From assembly GCF_023101765.2 (NCBI RefSeq), contig NC_064239.1, positions 11,366,315 through 11,430,314 on the forward strand: 64,000 nt of DNA. Reading direction: 5' to 3'. Source of the DNA: Spodoptera frugiperda (Eukaryota > Arthropoda > Insecta > Lepidoptera > Noctuidae). Shown here in pieces: positions 25,610 to 36,952 of the stretch. The notes below the pieces were generated by a model, which saw nothing but the letters and a program-made list of their open reading frames with translations, was not told where the DNA came from and ran no database searches. Position 1 is the first letter of the stretch. Each line of letters starts with the position of its first letter. The position numbers and the translations under genes are program-made.

Positions 25610-25950
25610 TTTATCTTTGTAGTAGCTCTCGATAGTGTAGGAATATCGGGATTAAAAGTAGCCTATGTATTACTCTCTAAAAATAAGCTTTTCAATAATG
25701 AAAGAATTTTCCAAATTCGTTAAGTCATTTCACACAATACAAATAAACAAATAACTAAATCTTTGTAATATCTTACTACTATGGCTAGTGTGAGGGTTTG
25801 TGTGTATGTTTGTTACTCACTCACGTCAAAACAGCTAAAGAGATTGGGATGCAATTTGGAACAGGGGTAGATTAGACTAGAATAACATATGGGCTTCTTT
25901 TTATCTCACGGAGACGCAGGCAAAGTCGCTTGCAGAAGCTAGTACTTAGA
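25610..25950 (+). mobile_element. LINE/SINE-like repeat remnants
   Basis: AAAAGTAGCCTATGTATTAC and then GGGATGCAATTTGGAAC with CGCTTGCAGAAGCTAGTAC follow the pattern of common lepidopteran interspersed repeats. Two families may be joined here. Confidence 0.42.
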
Positions 25951-26859
25951 TAAGTATTACAACATACAGACATACAAGATATTTATTATTAAAACAGCCT
26001 AACCTCTCAGTACTCGACCTTTTTTCCTACTCAATTGCCCGGGTTTACGCTTAAGTAAGTGATCAAATAATAATAATATTCCTTTACCCATTTTTAGGAC
26101 TTAGTACTATTATGTTATTTGCTAGACCTTGTAAGCTTTCGGTTCTCTTTGTACTGATATCCTTTCAGTGGTTTTAGGTCGTCCTAAGGATTACTAGACC
26201 CTTCGCTGGTAGCTTTGTCAATAACTAGACTCTAGGTACTAGAGCATTCTTATTACTTGTGTATTGAGTAATGTGTGTGTGTGTATGTTCTCTTTCTTGT
26301 AGGCTCTTACGAAACTTTTAGTTGTGTTTTGTTATTCTGGTATCATGATAGTGATGTTTCTACGTGTATAGCACGTCTAGTTTTGTTTTTCTTTTTGGTT
26401 ATAGTTAAGTTATATTATGTATTTTTGTAATTCTTAATCATTGGTTAGTCTTCCTTTTTTTTACTATTTATGATTTGTGTCTTTTTAAGTTTTATGTCTA
26501 GTTATTTTGAAATGAAATGAATTCCCTTTCTCTTAAAATTTAATATTTAATGTTCTTTCTAACTGCCAATTTTAATAACCGATCTGAATCAGATATCTTA
26601 GGATCTATCTTGATTATTGTCAGAAACTTTATAGAACTAATGTCAAAAATCGATCTGGATTGGGACCGGTTATTGAAATCGATAGTAAATCATTTTTCTA
26701 AGTCTGGTTGTGTAGAATTACTTCATCAATCGCATAGGCATAGAAAAACTAACCTATTAGGAAATTCACTACAAATGCTTGATACAAAACAATTTTATCA
26801 GAAATCTAAACAGTCGCTTACATATTACGATATCACTCTTGAATGATATACGTGATAGC

Positions 26860-26972
26860 AAACATACACACACATACACACATCCACACATACATTGTTA
26901 TCTAAGCATTTGTTTAAATGGCCGCTTGGTGGCTGTTACTCATATACCTACATACGTACATACATACATGCT
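26860..26972. repeat. Imperfect CA/CATA simple repeats
   Basis: ACATACACACACATACACAC at the left and TACGTACATACATACATG at the right, with unique sequence between. Confidence 0.65.
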
Positions 26973-27109
26973 TGTTATGTGGCCTAGATATCATCTATTT
27001 TGATCAAATTAGGTATGGCCTTTATACATCAGGCTGTAGGCGCCTTTGGAGATTATAACGGATCATGTTGTATGTAAAAATATGGATTATATGACATTGT
27101 TAGTGAATG

Positions 27110-27385
27110 AGATGGTTGTGGTGGCCTGGAGGTTTTTTCTAGACCCTCATGCATGAAAACGCTGATACGGAACCTACTAACGACAAGTACCAATGTCACT
27201 TTTTCCGAGTTATATGTACTTTCCAAGATGGCGGTGTGTAAGAGAGGTGTCTAAATAAGACACCACTGACAAACAGAGAAGGAAAATATCGTGAGGAAAC
27301 CTGGGCTTATAATTTCAAATTCATGCCCAGGTTTCCAGGTTTGAAATCGCCAACCCGCATTGAATGATTTTCCCCCATTAAAAAA
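27110..27385 (+). mobile_element. LINE-like 3' fragment
   Basis: AGACACCACTGACAAACAG, ATATCGTGAGGAAACCTGG and GGTTTGAAATCGCCAACCCG are in the order I know from a common moth retroelement 3' region. Confidence 0.48.
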
Positions 27386-27837
27386 AGTGTTCATAAATTA
27401 TTGAACTTTCTAAACTGCATCATAACATTTCTACCTACACCAATAATATCTCCAACATTACAGACCTCTGTCTACCCATTAGAAGACGTGAGTGATATAA
27501 CAATATATTGACATTTGCCACCCCAACACATACAGCATGATATTACGAAGTTGCTACAATATGCGGCCGAGTTATTGTTATTCTGGTGACGTCATGTCCT
27601 ACCCCCATAGAGTATGGTGACTGGCGAGCACGTCTTAAGGGACATGTGAGATTTGTTTCTCGATATTGCGTTTATAACTGTATCGTAGAAGGAATTATTC
27701 ATGGTGCTTGGCTATGGGATATTTCAATGGGATTTGTAATGAGATGGTTTTTTGTACACTGCAAGCACGCTTATGAAACATTTACTTTTACTAATAAAAG
27801 ACTTTGAATTCATACAGCTAAGATAATATATAATTAC

Positions 27838-27990
27838 TACTAGTTTCCGCCAGCGATTTTGCCCGGGTACCAGTGGTATTTTTTATATCTCTGGTACCTT
27901 ATCCTATCACGCAAATCAGCTATGTTCGGTAGTTTCAGCGTGATGGACGGACAAATATCAAAACAAACTTACACATTTATAACTAGACTA
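27838..27990 (+). mobile_element. LINE-like 3' fragment
   Basis: ACTAGTTTCCGCCAGCGATT followed by TTTTGCCCGGGTACC and GGTAGTTTCAGCGTGATGG. Degraded. Confidence 0.42.
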
Positions 27991-27993
27991 TAA

Positions 27994-28072
27994 ACCACCC
28001 TGTTCTTACTCCTGCTTTTCGAGCTGAAGTTCCAGTAAACCCGCTAGGCAGTCCGCAGCTCCGGGTCGACGA
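27994..28072 (+). mobile_element. B-family element, 3' fragment
   Basis: Only the second half is present: CTCCTGCTTTTCGAGC through CCGCTAGGCAGTCC. It follows directly on a LINE-like fragment. Confidence 0.55.
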
Positions 28073-28321
28073 ATTTACCCTTACAAGGCGAAAAGAGGAA
28101 TTATTTTATCAAAATTCTATATATTACACATCTACACAAAAGATTACGTACAATGAGCGATCTTATCGCAAAACACGGTTTCTTTGCATCGAAGGACAGG
28201 AGAACAACATTTGACCTATAAACAATGGAAATTGGTTCTCTTGAACAATTCAGCCTAAGTTATGGTTATTTTCATCTTAGTTTTGATTTCTGTAGTCTAG
28301 TTAACAAACAAAGATTTAATA

Positions 28322-28528
28322 TAATAGCTAGGTTGTGAAACTATATGACAGTTTCCACCGATACTACGCTATTAAAAGTAGGTAAGTAAGCGATGTATGG
28401 ATAGTAGGAAAGCCAGCCATAGCACGCATCTTTCCATAAAAAAACATAGCTCAGCTGAGTCCGTTTCCACCAGTGCTAAGCTATGTGTACCAATATTTAC
28501 GATTGGTAGAAGCCAAACGCATCCACCC
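28322..28528 (+). mobile_element. D-family MITE, lacking its 5' end
   Basis: GTGAAACTATATGACAGTTT, CCACCGATACTACG, ATAGCACGCATCTTTCC and AAACATAGCTCAGCTG match the 57946 copy in order. The 3' terminal repeat is replaced or lost after GAAGCCAAACGCATCC. Confidence 0.55.
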
Positions 28529-29564
28529 TTACGGGTGTAATGTTACTCCTGGAAAAGCACCCTTAGTCTTACTTGCAATCTTTATTTGGTTAAAATTGCT
28601 TAAAGTTCCAGAGATTGCAATTACCTACATAGTTGAGCATAATATTATGCATATGCCTCTGTCACTCATTTTTATAGAATACCATAATAAACGATTACAC
28701 AGGATAAAACACCCAACAGCAAAAAAAATGCCAACTTCAACAACATTGTAAGCATTATCGATTACACTCATAAAACTATATAATACTTACATACAGATAA
28801 TAAGCGAGGGAGGCAGATGATAAAACATATTGGAATTATAATGTATAACCCTTCGTTCTGTCAGTAAAACCCCTCTGTTATCAATATCGATCGAGAGATT
28901 ACGGCTAGATAACGAGGTTAGGTCTGTAACCTGGATAATGATATTAAAGGTTAATATCGTAGGGTACAGTTTTATCGTTTAGTTAGCCAGCTGGGGTTTA
29001 CGGGTTTTTAGTTTGATAAACCTTTGTGTTTGATATGTCTGGGGGTTGCTGTTGGTTCCTATAAATGTTGTTTTATAACTCAAAGTAGTTTTGACAATAA
29101 GCTCACCTCTTGAGTTAGTTAAAAAGTCCACGTTGCGTCATTTCACGAATAAATGCATTCGTCAAAAACACCGTTTTATAGATAGTTTTCGTTCTAATTC
29201 TAATACTAGTTTTCGTTGTTAATATACCTTGCAACATTAGCACATTAGTGAATTAAACTACCCCAAGCTATCAAATTACATTTTCTACTTTGTTTCTCAA
29301 ACATAAAATTGCAAATCAGGTAGGTATTTCTATACATCTTAATATTCGTAATATAGCAACATTACAATCTAAACTCATATTAATCCATTTAAATATAAAA
29401 CACAAAATTGATTACAATAAAATGAACTTAATTAATATCAAGCATGATGACATGACAACTATAATAATTAGTAATTACCAAAAAATATTAATTCATTTTT
29501 TACATAACAGTTATAGACATAAATGTAATAAAAACACATATTTTTAAAAGAGTAGGTATATAGA

Positions 29565-29710
29565 TTTTTTCGTTCTTCTCCATTCGAAGTTACAGTCTGA
29601 AACGAGCACCTAGCTTCACTGACAGACAGACTTACGGACAATTCAATTAGACATTTCAAAATTGCCTAATTAAGGATTAATTGAAAATAATGCTTTAACT
29701 TTGAATTAAA
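29565..29710 (+). mobile_element. F-family retroposon, partial
   Basis: TTCTCCATTCGAAGTTACAG, GCACCTAGCTTCACTGACAG and a degraded tail TGCTTTAACTTTGAATT. Confidence 0.6.
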
Positions 29711-30774
29711 GAAAATTTTATTAACATTTAATATTATGTCTGTGGTGTCACAGATAATAAAACAAGAAACATGAAGTCGGCGACAAAAATGAACCTTACG
29801 CGGGTATTCGAAAAAAAAAGTTGGAAAGATCTACCTAACATTATGATTATGAATATAACGTCACAACGTTAGTTCACTCCGAGTGTTTGGTTGATCGAGT
29901 CTGATAAGGTGGTGTAATCGAGCAATGTACGGTTTTATCAGTGATAACAATGTCGACAAGTGCGATGCACGATCGCGCAACTGGTACTATTATGGGTATT
30001 CTAGAATCATTCGGTATATAACCTTTCTTTTTTATTTTTTTCGCCTTTTCTTTACTCGTACTTTCATGTGCGCATGTTTTACTTACCTACTATGTATAGT
30101 ATGTGTTATGTATACGTATGTATGTTGTTCTTTACTAAACACATGTTACATGTTTTATACTAACTACTATTTAATTGGTAGTAACAAAGCTCATGGTTCT
30201 CTTGATAATAAGCGAATACCTTAGCCTAAGCACACTTATAACACTAAAGACTTGTTTCACAATGTCTGGATAGCTGCTATGTATCAGATAACTTTAAATT
30301 AAGAACGTAATTTGTATGCACTATCTGTCACATAAGTTTATCGGGCACTTATATGAAGGTGGTGTAACAGGCGCTTAAGGTAAAACAAATGCATTGCAGT
30401 CGATGGACTTGCAAGTATTTCTTGTACCCAATTGCTAACATGTTTTTCAATGAAATAAACTATCAAAACGTGTTTTATCATTCACAAGAATGCGTGTCTA
30501 TATCCAGCAATTGTATTTATAGCTAGGTTTTGTAATTATCTAACAATTTAATCCAATACAATCGCTCACATTATAATTATCTGACAATGTAGCCAATACA
30601 AACCACTCAAAAGAATTATAACCTTATTTTATCCTTGTTTGTTTGTTTTTTACTTACATCTTACGCTTTATTTACTAATGTGCTCGAGGTGGGAGTAGGA
30701 TCAGAACTTGATTCTAAATCTACTAAGGAGATTCAGATATTATACGTAGAAAAATATAGGCATTTTTTCAAACG

Positions 30775-30960
30775 GGATATTATCCAATGACTTCTCCCGC
30801 CTTGGGCGAGGCGATAGGGAGTATCAGACTCTTACTGACTAAAAACCACCCCGGTCCTACTCCTGCTTTTCGAACCGGAGCCCCGGTAAACCAGCTAGGT
30901 AGTCCGTAGCTCCGGATCAGAACATAGGCTACTACATACGCCGTAAAGGCGCGGGTATAG
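30775..30960 (+). mobile_element. B-family short interspersed element, near full length
   Basis: Matches the copy at 2719 in order: ATCCAATGACTTCTCCC, GGCGAGGCGATAGGGAG, CAGACTCTTACTGACT, CTGCTTTTCGAACCGGAG, AGCTAGGTAGTCCG. Confidence 0.6.
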
Positions 30961-31132
30961 GCTAGTTGTGATAATCAATTTCATATCAGTCCTGTAATCT
31001 TATTAAGATTATCTTTAGTTGGTGTCCACGCTAGGCATTTAACATAGTCATGTTTATTTTAAAAATAGTGTCTAGCATTGCTTTGCTAAGATAAAATAAA
31101 TTCTATAAATATGTTAAATACGTCATAATTTC

Positions 31133-31243
31133 TAGTACTAGAGATGTTTAATGATTACTTAAACTATTTCTTAGTAATAATTTTGTTTTAAAAACAATTG
31201 CTAAGGACTGGGTTAAGTAACCATTAAACTACTCTGAATACGA
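31133..31243 (-). mobile_element. E-family palindromic MITE
   Basis: Diverged copy of the hairpin element at 44545: GTTTAATGATTACTTAAAC at one end, AAGTAACCATTAAAC at the other, with CAATTGCTAAGGACTGGG between. Confidence 0.55.
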
Positions 31244-31248
31244 CTTTA

Positions 31249-31489
31249 AGGGTGTTTTTCTAACAAAGATGTACTATATGTATAGCTATGCTAAGCTGTG
31301 AAACTATGTGATCATTTCCACCGATACTAAGCTAATGTACCTGTGCTATGACCTTTTCAACGATACTAAGCTATATAGCTGTGCTATGAAGATGCGCCGC
31401 CGCAAATTATAGTATATGTTTCGATAGTAGGGAAACCAAACGCATCCACAGCAACGTAACATAGTACATCTCTGGTGGAAAAGCACTCT
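31249..31489 (+). mobile_element. D-family MITE, full length (241 bp)
   Basis: Both termini are present: AGGGTGTTTTTCTAACAAAG at the left and the reverse-complement end TCTGGTGGAAAAGCACTCT at the right. The interior has GCTAAGCTGTGAAACTATG and the CGATAGTAGGGAAACC block. Non-coding, TIR-bounded. The flanks are TTTA/TAAG, so a TTAA- or TAA-type target site is possible but not exact. Confidence 0.66.
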
Positions 31490-32218
31490 AAGACATGTGT
31501 ATCTATCTATATCATCTTAATACTTGTACAATATGGAAAAGTAATAAACTAGTGTCCTTACAAAGTTTAGCAATTATTGTAGTACTCGTAGTATATAGCA
31601 GTATAATATTGTTCTGTTGTTGGTATATTTGTCTTACTACTTAGTTGTATAATTTATAATTATTGTATATCTCTATTAAATGACATACAAACTACATTGT
31701 GTATCACATAATTATGTGTATAATGTATACATAATTACTGATTGATGGACTACAGCCATTTCAAAAACTAAAAACCTAAATTTTCCTTAGTTTTAAGTTT
31801 GTTTTTATTATGATATATTAAAAGTATGTTCCTCATTCACGTGTCGACTCACGTGTGATAAAGGTTTGGTTTGATATTGTATTGATATCACCGAATATAT
31901 TTTTTTTTTTGTCCAATGAAATAATATATAGCTTTATATTTTTTTAGCAGCTTCTACATTAGACCAAGCTGTTCGATCTTGTCAAACTGCAATAGACTTT
32001 CAACCTAGTCTACTTTGAAATAAAACTGACAATTAATTAACTTATTAAACTTCTTTACTAATTCGTACAATCTAGATTAATGTAATCTCAAATATGTTAA
32101 TATTATTATCAACTTACCCCAATTCTGTTAATGCATTTCCAACCCTCCTATCTTGTAATAAGGTTGTATTTTGACTGTTACGTGAATGTGTCTAAACAGT
32201 TGTTTCGTGTTGTTACAG

Positions 32219-32315
32219 TGGGATGAACATGAACATCAACAACAACAACAGCACTAGTATAAACAACAACAATAATGACGAGAAGCCCGAAATGCCAGAC
32301 CCTGACTATATCAAG
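32219..32315 (+). CDS. CELF/Bruno-like gene, second coding exon: Asn-rich linker into RRM1
   Basis: Seen: acceptor TTGTTACAG ends at 32218 and donor GTAAAT begins at 32316. The exon is 97 nt. It takes over at phase 2 and encodes N, then GMNMNINNNNSTSINNNN and NDEKPEMPDPDYIK, ending in phase 0. The end, PDPDYIK, lies directly before RRM1; from memory, vertebrate CELF1/2 has a very similar PDPDAIK there, which is a strong family marker. Two in-frame ATGs at 32222 and 32228 could start a shorter protein if an alternative promoter were used. Skipping this exon would shift the frame, because its length is not a multiple of three. The acceptor region is rich in TGT trinucleotides (see findings). 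Confidence 0.85.
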
Positions 32316-32377
32316 GTAAATACTGTATTCAAATTTGTACTTAGATGCTTGTTGCATTAGGTCTATATTTCAATGGG

Positions 32378-32455
32378 ACAGCCTGACGGCCATAGGATGT
32401 GGCTAATCAGCTGTTGTATGATGTGTCGTGGGTTCGAATCCGCACAAAACAACTT
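32378..32455 (+). mobile_element. tRNA-like repeat head (SINE-like), forward
   Basis: A B-box-like GGGTTCGAATCC near 32431, preceded by a loose A-box region with GATGTGGCTAATCAGC. No clear cloverleaf. Read as a SINE remnant rather than a tRNA gene. Confidence 0.4.
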
Positions 32456-33374
32456 TATTTTACAATAAAAACACCAATGGTAACGACATAGTATTGACAT
32501 ATTCCTAGTATGTGGGAAACAGTTTTTTTTAATGTACTGCTTCCCACTTTGCCGATAATATGACGTAAAATTTTCACAAATGTAGGTAAAGGGAAAACCT
32601 TGACATTTTGATTATAATAAAGTAAAATTTTCACAATAGATGTGAACATTTCGTGTGCACGGTTTGACCCCTTTAACTAACCCAAATACCTTGTGATAAC
32701 GGTAACCGTTCATGGGAACGCAAATTGTGCATTAACATGATTGAATTATGACAGAAAATTATTTGAACCTTTTATAGATAAACTAAATAATGACTTTGTC
32801 CCATGATTATATTATAGTAACCACTGAGCATCATCTACTATACAATCCTTTTAGTTCCTTTAATCCATTTACTTATTCCGCAAAGAAATCTTTGGGTTTA
32901 AAGCAAACTACACTTTTTACTATTAAAATGAAGAATTGTGTACAATTTTTTTGACTATAGCAATAATTTCCAACATCAAAATTAAACACAAAAATACTGT
33001 AAGTAATATTTAGTTGCCTATAATAGAAACAATCAAATATGACTACAAAAGAATCTTCAAAAGCACCCACAACGATTGTCTAGAAAAGTCTCCCACAGCT
33101 GAAATAAACCATTTTTTTCATAAAATCCTCTTCAATTTCCCTAATGAATGACAACAATTACTTAACCAGTCATATTTGAACAATAAGTAACGACCAGAAA
33201 ACGTCAAGTACAAACGTTTCTTCTACTTACAAGAAAGCTAGAACAAAACGCTCTCAACAGCCAGCTTGAGTCGCTTTTAATTCATTTCGTACCAAAGAAA
33301 ATGAAGTTTGAAATTTGCAAGTGAAGTGATGTGCCTCAGTAATTAAAAATGTTCCGCGCGGTTGGCCGACTACC

Positions 33375-33391
33375 CCCGCTAGGTGGCAGCA
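33375..33391 (+). promoter_or_regulatory. CTCF-like motif in intron 2
   Basis: CCCGCTAGGTGGCAGCA contains the AGGTGGC core of animal CTCF sites. Motif match only; no binding evidence. Confidence 0.35.
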
Positions 33392-34360
33392 CCTCCCGCT
33401 ACCCAATTACGTCCTCATGATTGCTTTTATGCACCGAGTCTGCCAACCATGACTTATTAATTGTCCCTATTAATTTGGAATTTATGTTGTTATTACAATT
33501 ATCACGGTGTGCGATGGGCGTCTGCTGTATTTTGTATCGAATTTAATAAAGTTTCATATACTTGCATATGAAACTGGGTAGTTTCCTAGGTCAAAAATAA
33601 ATTATTTTAATGCAATAAATTATCCCAAACTAATCCCAAAAAAATTTTTGTGAAAGACCAAGCACAGTGTTAACAATTTTTGAATTTGATAATGATGAAT
33701 TTTAAACAAACATACATTATACGTGTACTTATGCAGGGACCATTTTCAGGATTCATTTCTTCTTGTGATCCAATTACATTAGCTCCTATTGTCCTTTTGT
33801 TTATGTAACATATTATAATATTATCGTTGGAACCTAGTCAAAGTTTTGGCAGTCACAGGCATAATATGAAATAAACAACAATAATAATCAGAATCCTCAA
33901 CCTCAAAAAGCAATATTTTGAGCGGAAAATATACATAGAATATCCATTTCCTACTCATCTGAAAGAGTAGCCATGAGATAATTCCTTATAAAGCTCTATA
34001 CTTTTTTAGTCCATTGAAGCAGACAATGGGACTGGATATAAGCCCTCTTTGAATAAAACAGAAGTAATATTATGACGTATATTTCCAGTTGTACGGTATA
34101 CAATGCGAGAATACAATGCCTATAGTATTCTAGCTGCCTTTTTTAGCCGGCAATAGTCAGTGTTATAAGTCATACGATGGATGATATTGAAATCTATACT
34201 TGTCTTAGTATTTTGTATTTATGATGATTTGTTGTATTGCTTTTCGTAAATTAAGACCAAATAGTACTGTAATTTTTTGGAGGTATCTACTTCAGTGGTT
34301 GCAAGTGCTGCTATACAGTGGCTATGATCTAGAATTATATTCTTAGAGAAAGTATACGAC

Positions 34361-34620
34361 TTTGGTTCCCAACCAGTGGTCCGTGGATACGCAGAACACA
34401 AAAATAGTCAAAAATGGTCCGCGAAATTAATAAAAAAAAAATACACAAAACTTAAACATTTGTCCAATAACTATCAAGGTGATTTCAATAATATGATTTT
34501 ATGAGTGAAAAACTAAATCTGACTGTGGGACCATGTGAAAAAATTAAGAACAATAGTGGGCCTAACTTAACAAGAATGATATAAAAAATTACCCTGACCA
34601 GGAAAAAGTTGGGATCCCCT
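34361..34620. mobile_element. hAT-like MITE remnant
   Basis: Left end TTTGGTTCCCAACCAGTGG and right end AAAGTTGGGATCCCCT are imperfect inverted repeats, with GGTCCGTGG and GGTCCGCG inside. The termini resemble hAT-group non-autonomous elements; no 8-bp duplication was identified. Confidence 0.45.
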
Positions 34621-34914
34621 ACCATAGAATTACTACTAGTAGCTTAGAAGTCCGTGCACCTACTAATTTTGAAATTAACACACGATGTATTGTCCAAATT
34701 TTTTATTAGATTTAAAAAAGTTTTTGTATTTGTAATGTAATATCTCAAAAGCAGTTCAATGCCTTTAAACCATTTTGGCAAAGTTAACGTTACTTTAGTG
34801 ATAAGATCTTGGCAATGGTATTGAACTGTGGCCATAGATAGACTTATATAGAAAACTACATGTTTATTTAGTCATAGGACATACCTACATTCTCGTACTA
34901 TGTATTAGCCACTC

Positions 34915-35070
34915 TCACCTGGTTTCACCATACTTGGTGCCTCTTGATGGTAGCGTAATGTTATATAGCCTTCATCGACATGATTTTAAAGAAATTTTCA
35001 ATTGGGACCAGCAGTTTCAGAGATTAGCTCATATGAACAAACAATCTATTTATTAGTATAGAATTTTTAA
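34915..35070 (+). mobile_element. LINE-like fragment
   Basis: GCGTAATGTTATATAGCCTT, GGACCAGCAGTTTCAGAGAT, ACAAACAATC and TTATTAGTATAGAA match, in order, a frequent moth repeat. Confidence 0.48.
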
Positions 35071-35291
35071 GTATGTCTAGTGGACTATCTGTCGCAAGTT
35101 ATTACAGCTGTTTAGTCCATCAATGCAACCAAAAAGAATATTGTACATTTTGTTAAAAAAATTGCTCGTATATGAGACACGATAGAAAACACATCCATTA
35201 CAGACTAGCATTCCTTGATCACCTTTACACCACGGGTTACTTATAATGTAATATGCTTTTATTTAATGCAACCTATTCACCAATTTTCCAG

Positions 35292-35412
35292 ATGTTCGTG
35301 GGTCAGGTGCCAAGGAGCATGGACGAGAACGACCTTCGTCAGATGTTCGAGGAGTTCGGCAGGGTACACCAGATCAACGTGCTGCGGGATAAGATCACTG
35401 GAGCCAGCAAAG
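35292..35412 (+). CDS. CELF/Bruno-like gene, third coding exon: N-terminal half of RRM1
   Basis: Seen: acceptor ATTTTCCAG ends at 35291 and donor GTTTGT starts at 35413. The 121-nt exon encodes 40 residues starting MFVGQVPRSMDENDLRQMF plus the first base of a Gly codon. MFVGQV is the RNP2 strand of an RNA recognition motif, and the helix and strand residues after it (FEEFGRVHQINVLRDKITGASK) read like CELF/Bruno RRM1. Known: CELF/Bruno proteins bind UGU/GU-rich RNA and act in alternative splicing, translational repression and mRNA decay, in nucleus and cytoplasm. The final Lys belongs to RNP1, which is completed in exon 4. The RRM1 motif starts at residue 79 if translation begins at 21172. This is one of the two best-supported exons in the window. 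Confidence 0.94.
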
Positions 35413-35630
35413 GTTTGTTCATTTATTCTTTATAGAACTAAGACAGACGAAGCTATTGCTGCAACAGCTGACTTAAAGCTATAGCTTCGATGATTCTCAA
35501 ATGTATACTAGGTATGTCCTATGTATGTACCTAGTTTCGCCTAATTAGTCCTACCTACCTTCTTCTATGTAGAAGAATGTGATTTTAGCTTTTGTATTGT
35601 GTCTATTGTACGGAAAATTTATCGTCTAAC

Positions 35631-35744
35631 CGTAGTCACGGTCATTTAATGGTTACTTAAACAAGTCCTTAGGTACTGTTTTCGATACAAAATTGTTACT
35701 AATGAATAGTTTAAGTCATCATTAAATGATTCCAAATGCGGCAG
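35631..35744 (+). mobile_element. E-family palindromic MITE
   Basis: CGGTCATTTAATGGTTACTT at the left, CATCATTAAATGATTCC at the right, AAGTCCTTAGGTACTG within. Same size class as the 44545 copy. Confidence 0.58.
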
Positions 35745-36373
35745 TAAGGCGTTGGTTGCCTAGTACATCACCTATGGAAACTAAAAGCCTTCAACTATAT
35801 GATATTTACTACAGACACATACAATAAGATAAAACATATTTACATAAATAAATTCTAAACAAAATATACGTAGGCGTTTTTAAATGAGCCAGATCTATAT
35901 TTAGTCTGTACCTTAATAGAACTTCAAATATAGCCCATTCATTTTTAGCCAACACAATACAATACCCATTTTATATATAAGTATTTCAATTATTCTCTCA
36001 ATGTAACAAACAACTGGTTATTTGATTCAAGAACATACTTCATAAGTATTCAACGAGAAATTATTGATAGGTACTTATTATTTCTAACAAATGAAATGGT
36101 ATTTCGGGAACGGCGCAATTAGTATCGAAATAGTTCCCAAAATAGACATTTACTTATAATTAATTATATTGTTATTTGGTTGATTTCGTAGGCACCTACG
36201 TATTGATTGGCATGGAAGCTTGAAAGCCACTTTAGACAGATCACAGTTCGGGAATCAGTTGATAATTGTCACTATACTATTGATGTACAACGCGAGATAC
36301 AGTGTGTTTTCTTTTGTGTCAAATATACAAGAGGTTAAAATTTGTATTGAGTTTATTGAACTTAGATTAGAAA

Positions 36374-36490
36374 CCGGGACCCGCGCCTGTGACTCCTCTG
36401 GTGTTATATAGATGTCCATGGACGTACTAATCTCTTAGCAGCAAGTGACGTGTTTGCGAGTTTGCCTTCTAGTGTATATTAACTGGATAA
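36374..36490 (+). mobile_element. C-family repeat, diverged 3' fragment
   Basis: GGGACCCGCGCCTGTGACTC, TCTGGTGTTATATAGATGTC and CCATGGACG align with the copy at 4171; the tail is degraded. Confidence 0.45.
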
Positions 36491-36933
36491 AAGATAAATA
36501 AAAACATAATATAAAATCAAAAATCTTATTTAGTGCCTACTAATAAAATTGATATTCCAAAAAATCAGCGACTGTCGTCGTGAACCAATAAAGTTGCCTA
36601 CGAGTACATGTATTTAAAATTCTAAAGCTGTTTTAAATTCTCAACTTTTGCTCGAGAACTGTCTATAAGTATTTAAAATCGGAAACTCCTTTGTACTTTT
36701 GTAATTATCAAACTTAAAGAAACTGTCAATCTTCATTGTGTAATTTGAGATTGGTCGACACTTTGTAACATTTAACAAAAGTAAAGTTTATTTCAAGGTA
36801 AAGAAGAAATTATTTCTTGACATAATTGTTTTAACTTGATCTTTGTAATATAATTAGTACTTTACAACGTGCCAGTCACTGACACGTGAAATGCTGTTCA
36901 ATTTAAAAAAAAATCTTTGTTAAGTTGTGTTTG

Positions 36934-36952
36934 ACGCGCTAGATGGCGCTGT
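36934..36952 (+). promoter_or_regulatory. CTCF-like motif in intron 3
   Basis: ACGCGCTAGATGGCGCTGT: AGATGGCGC differs at one base from the AGGTGGCGC core. Confidence 0.33.

Larger units (their letters stand above)
21309..32218 (+). other. Intron 1 of the CELF gene (10.9 kb)
   Basis: Bounded by GTAAGT at the 5' end and TTGTTACAG at the 3' end, phase 2. It holds a degraded DNA transposon at 22149-23852, MITE copies at 24721, 28322 and 31249, LINE-like fragments at 25610-25950, 27110-27385 and 27838-27990, a SINE-like element at 30775, the tailed repeat at 29565-29705, and a palindromic MITE at 31133. The remaining stretches (21309-22148, 23853-24720, 24811-25609, 25951-27109, 28529-29564, 29706-30774, 31490-32160) are AT-rich with no gene I can see. 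Confidence 0.85.
32316..35291 (+). other. Intron 2 of the CELF gene (3.0 kb)
   Basis: GTAAAT to TTTTCCAG, phase 0. It contains a tRNA-like repeat head at 32378-32455, a CTCF-like motif at 33375-33391, a small hairpin at 33551-33576, a hAT-like MITE at 34361-34620 and a LINE-type fragment at 34915-35070. 32460-33340 and 33580-34360 show nothing beyond AT-rich sequence. Confidence 0.88.

Noticed and set aside
26550..26846. 98-codon + strand frame in intron 1
   Set aside because: Begins with ATG but has no recognisable domain, repeat or splice context; chance length in AT-rich DNA is possible.
35215..35484. 89-codon frame overlapping exon 3
   Set aside because: It is another frame over the RRM1 exon; the real frame runs 35292-35412 between consensus splice sites.
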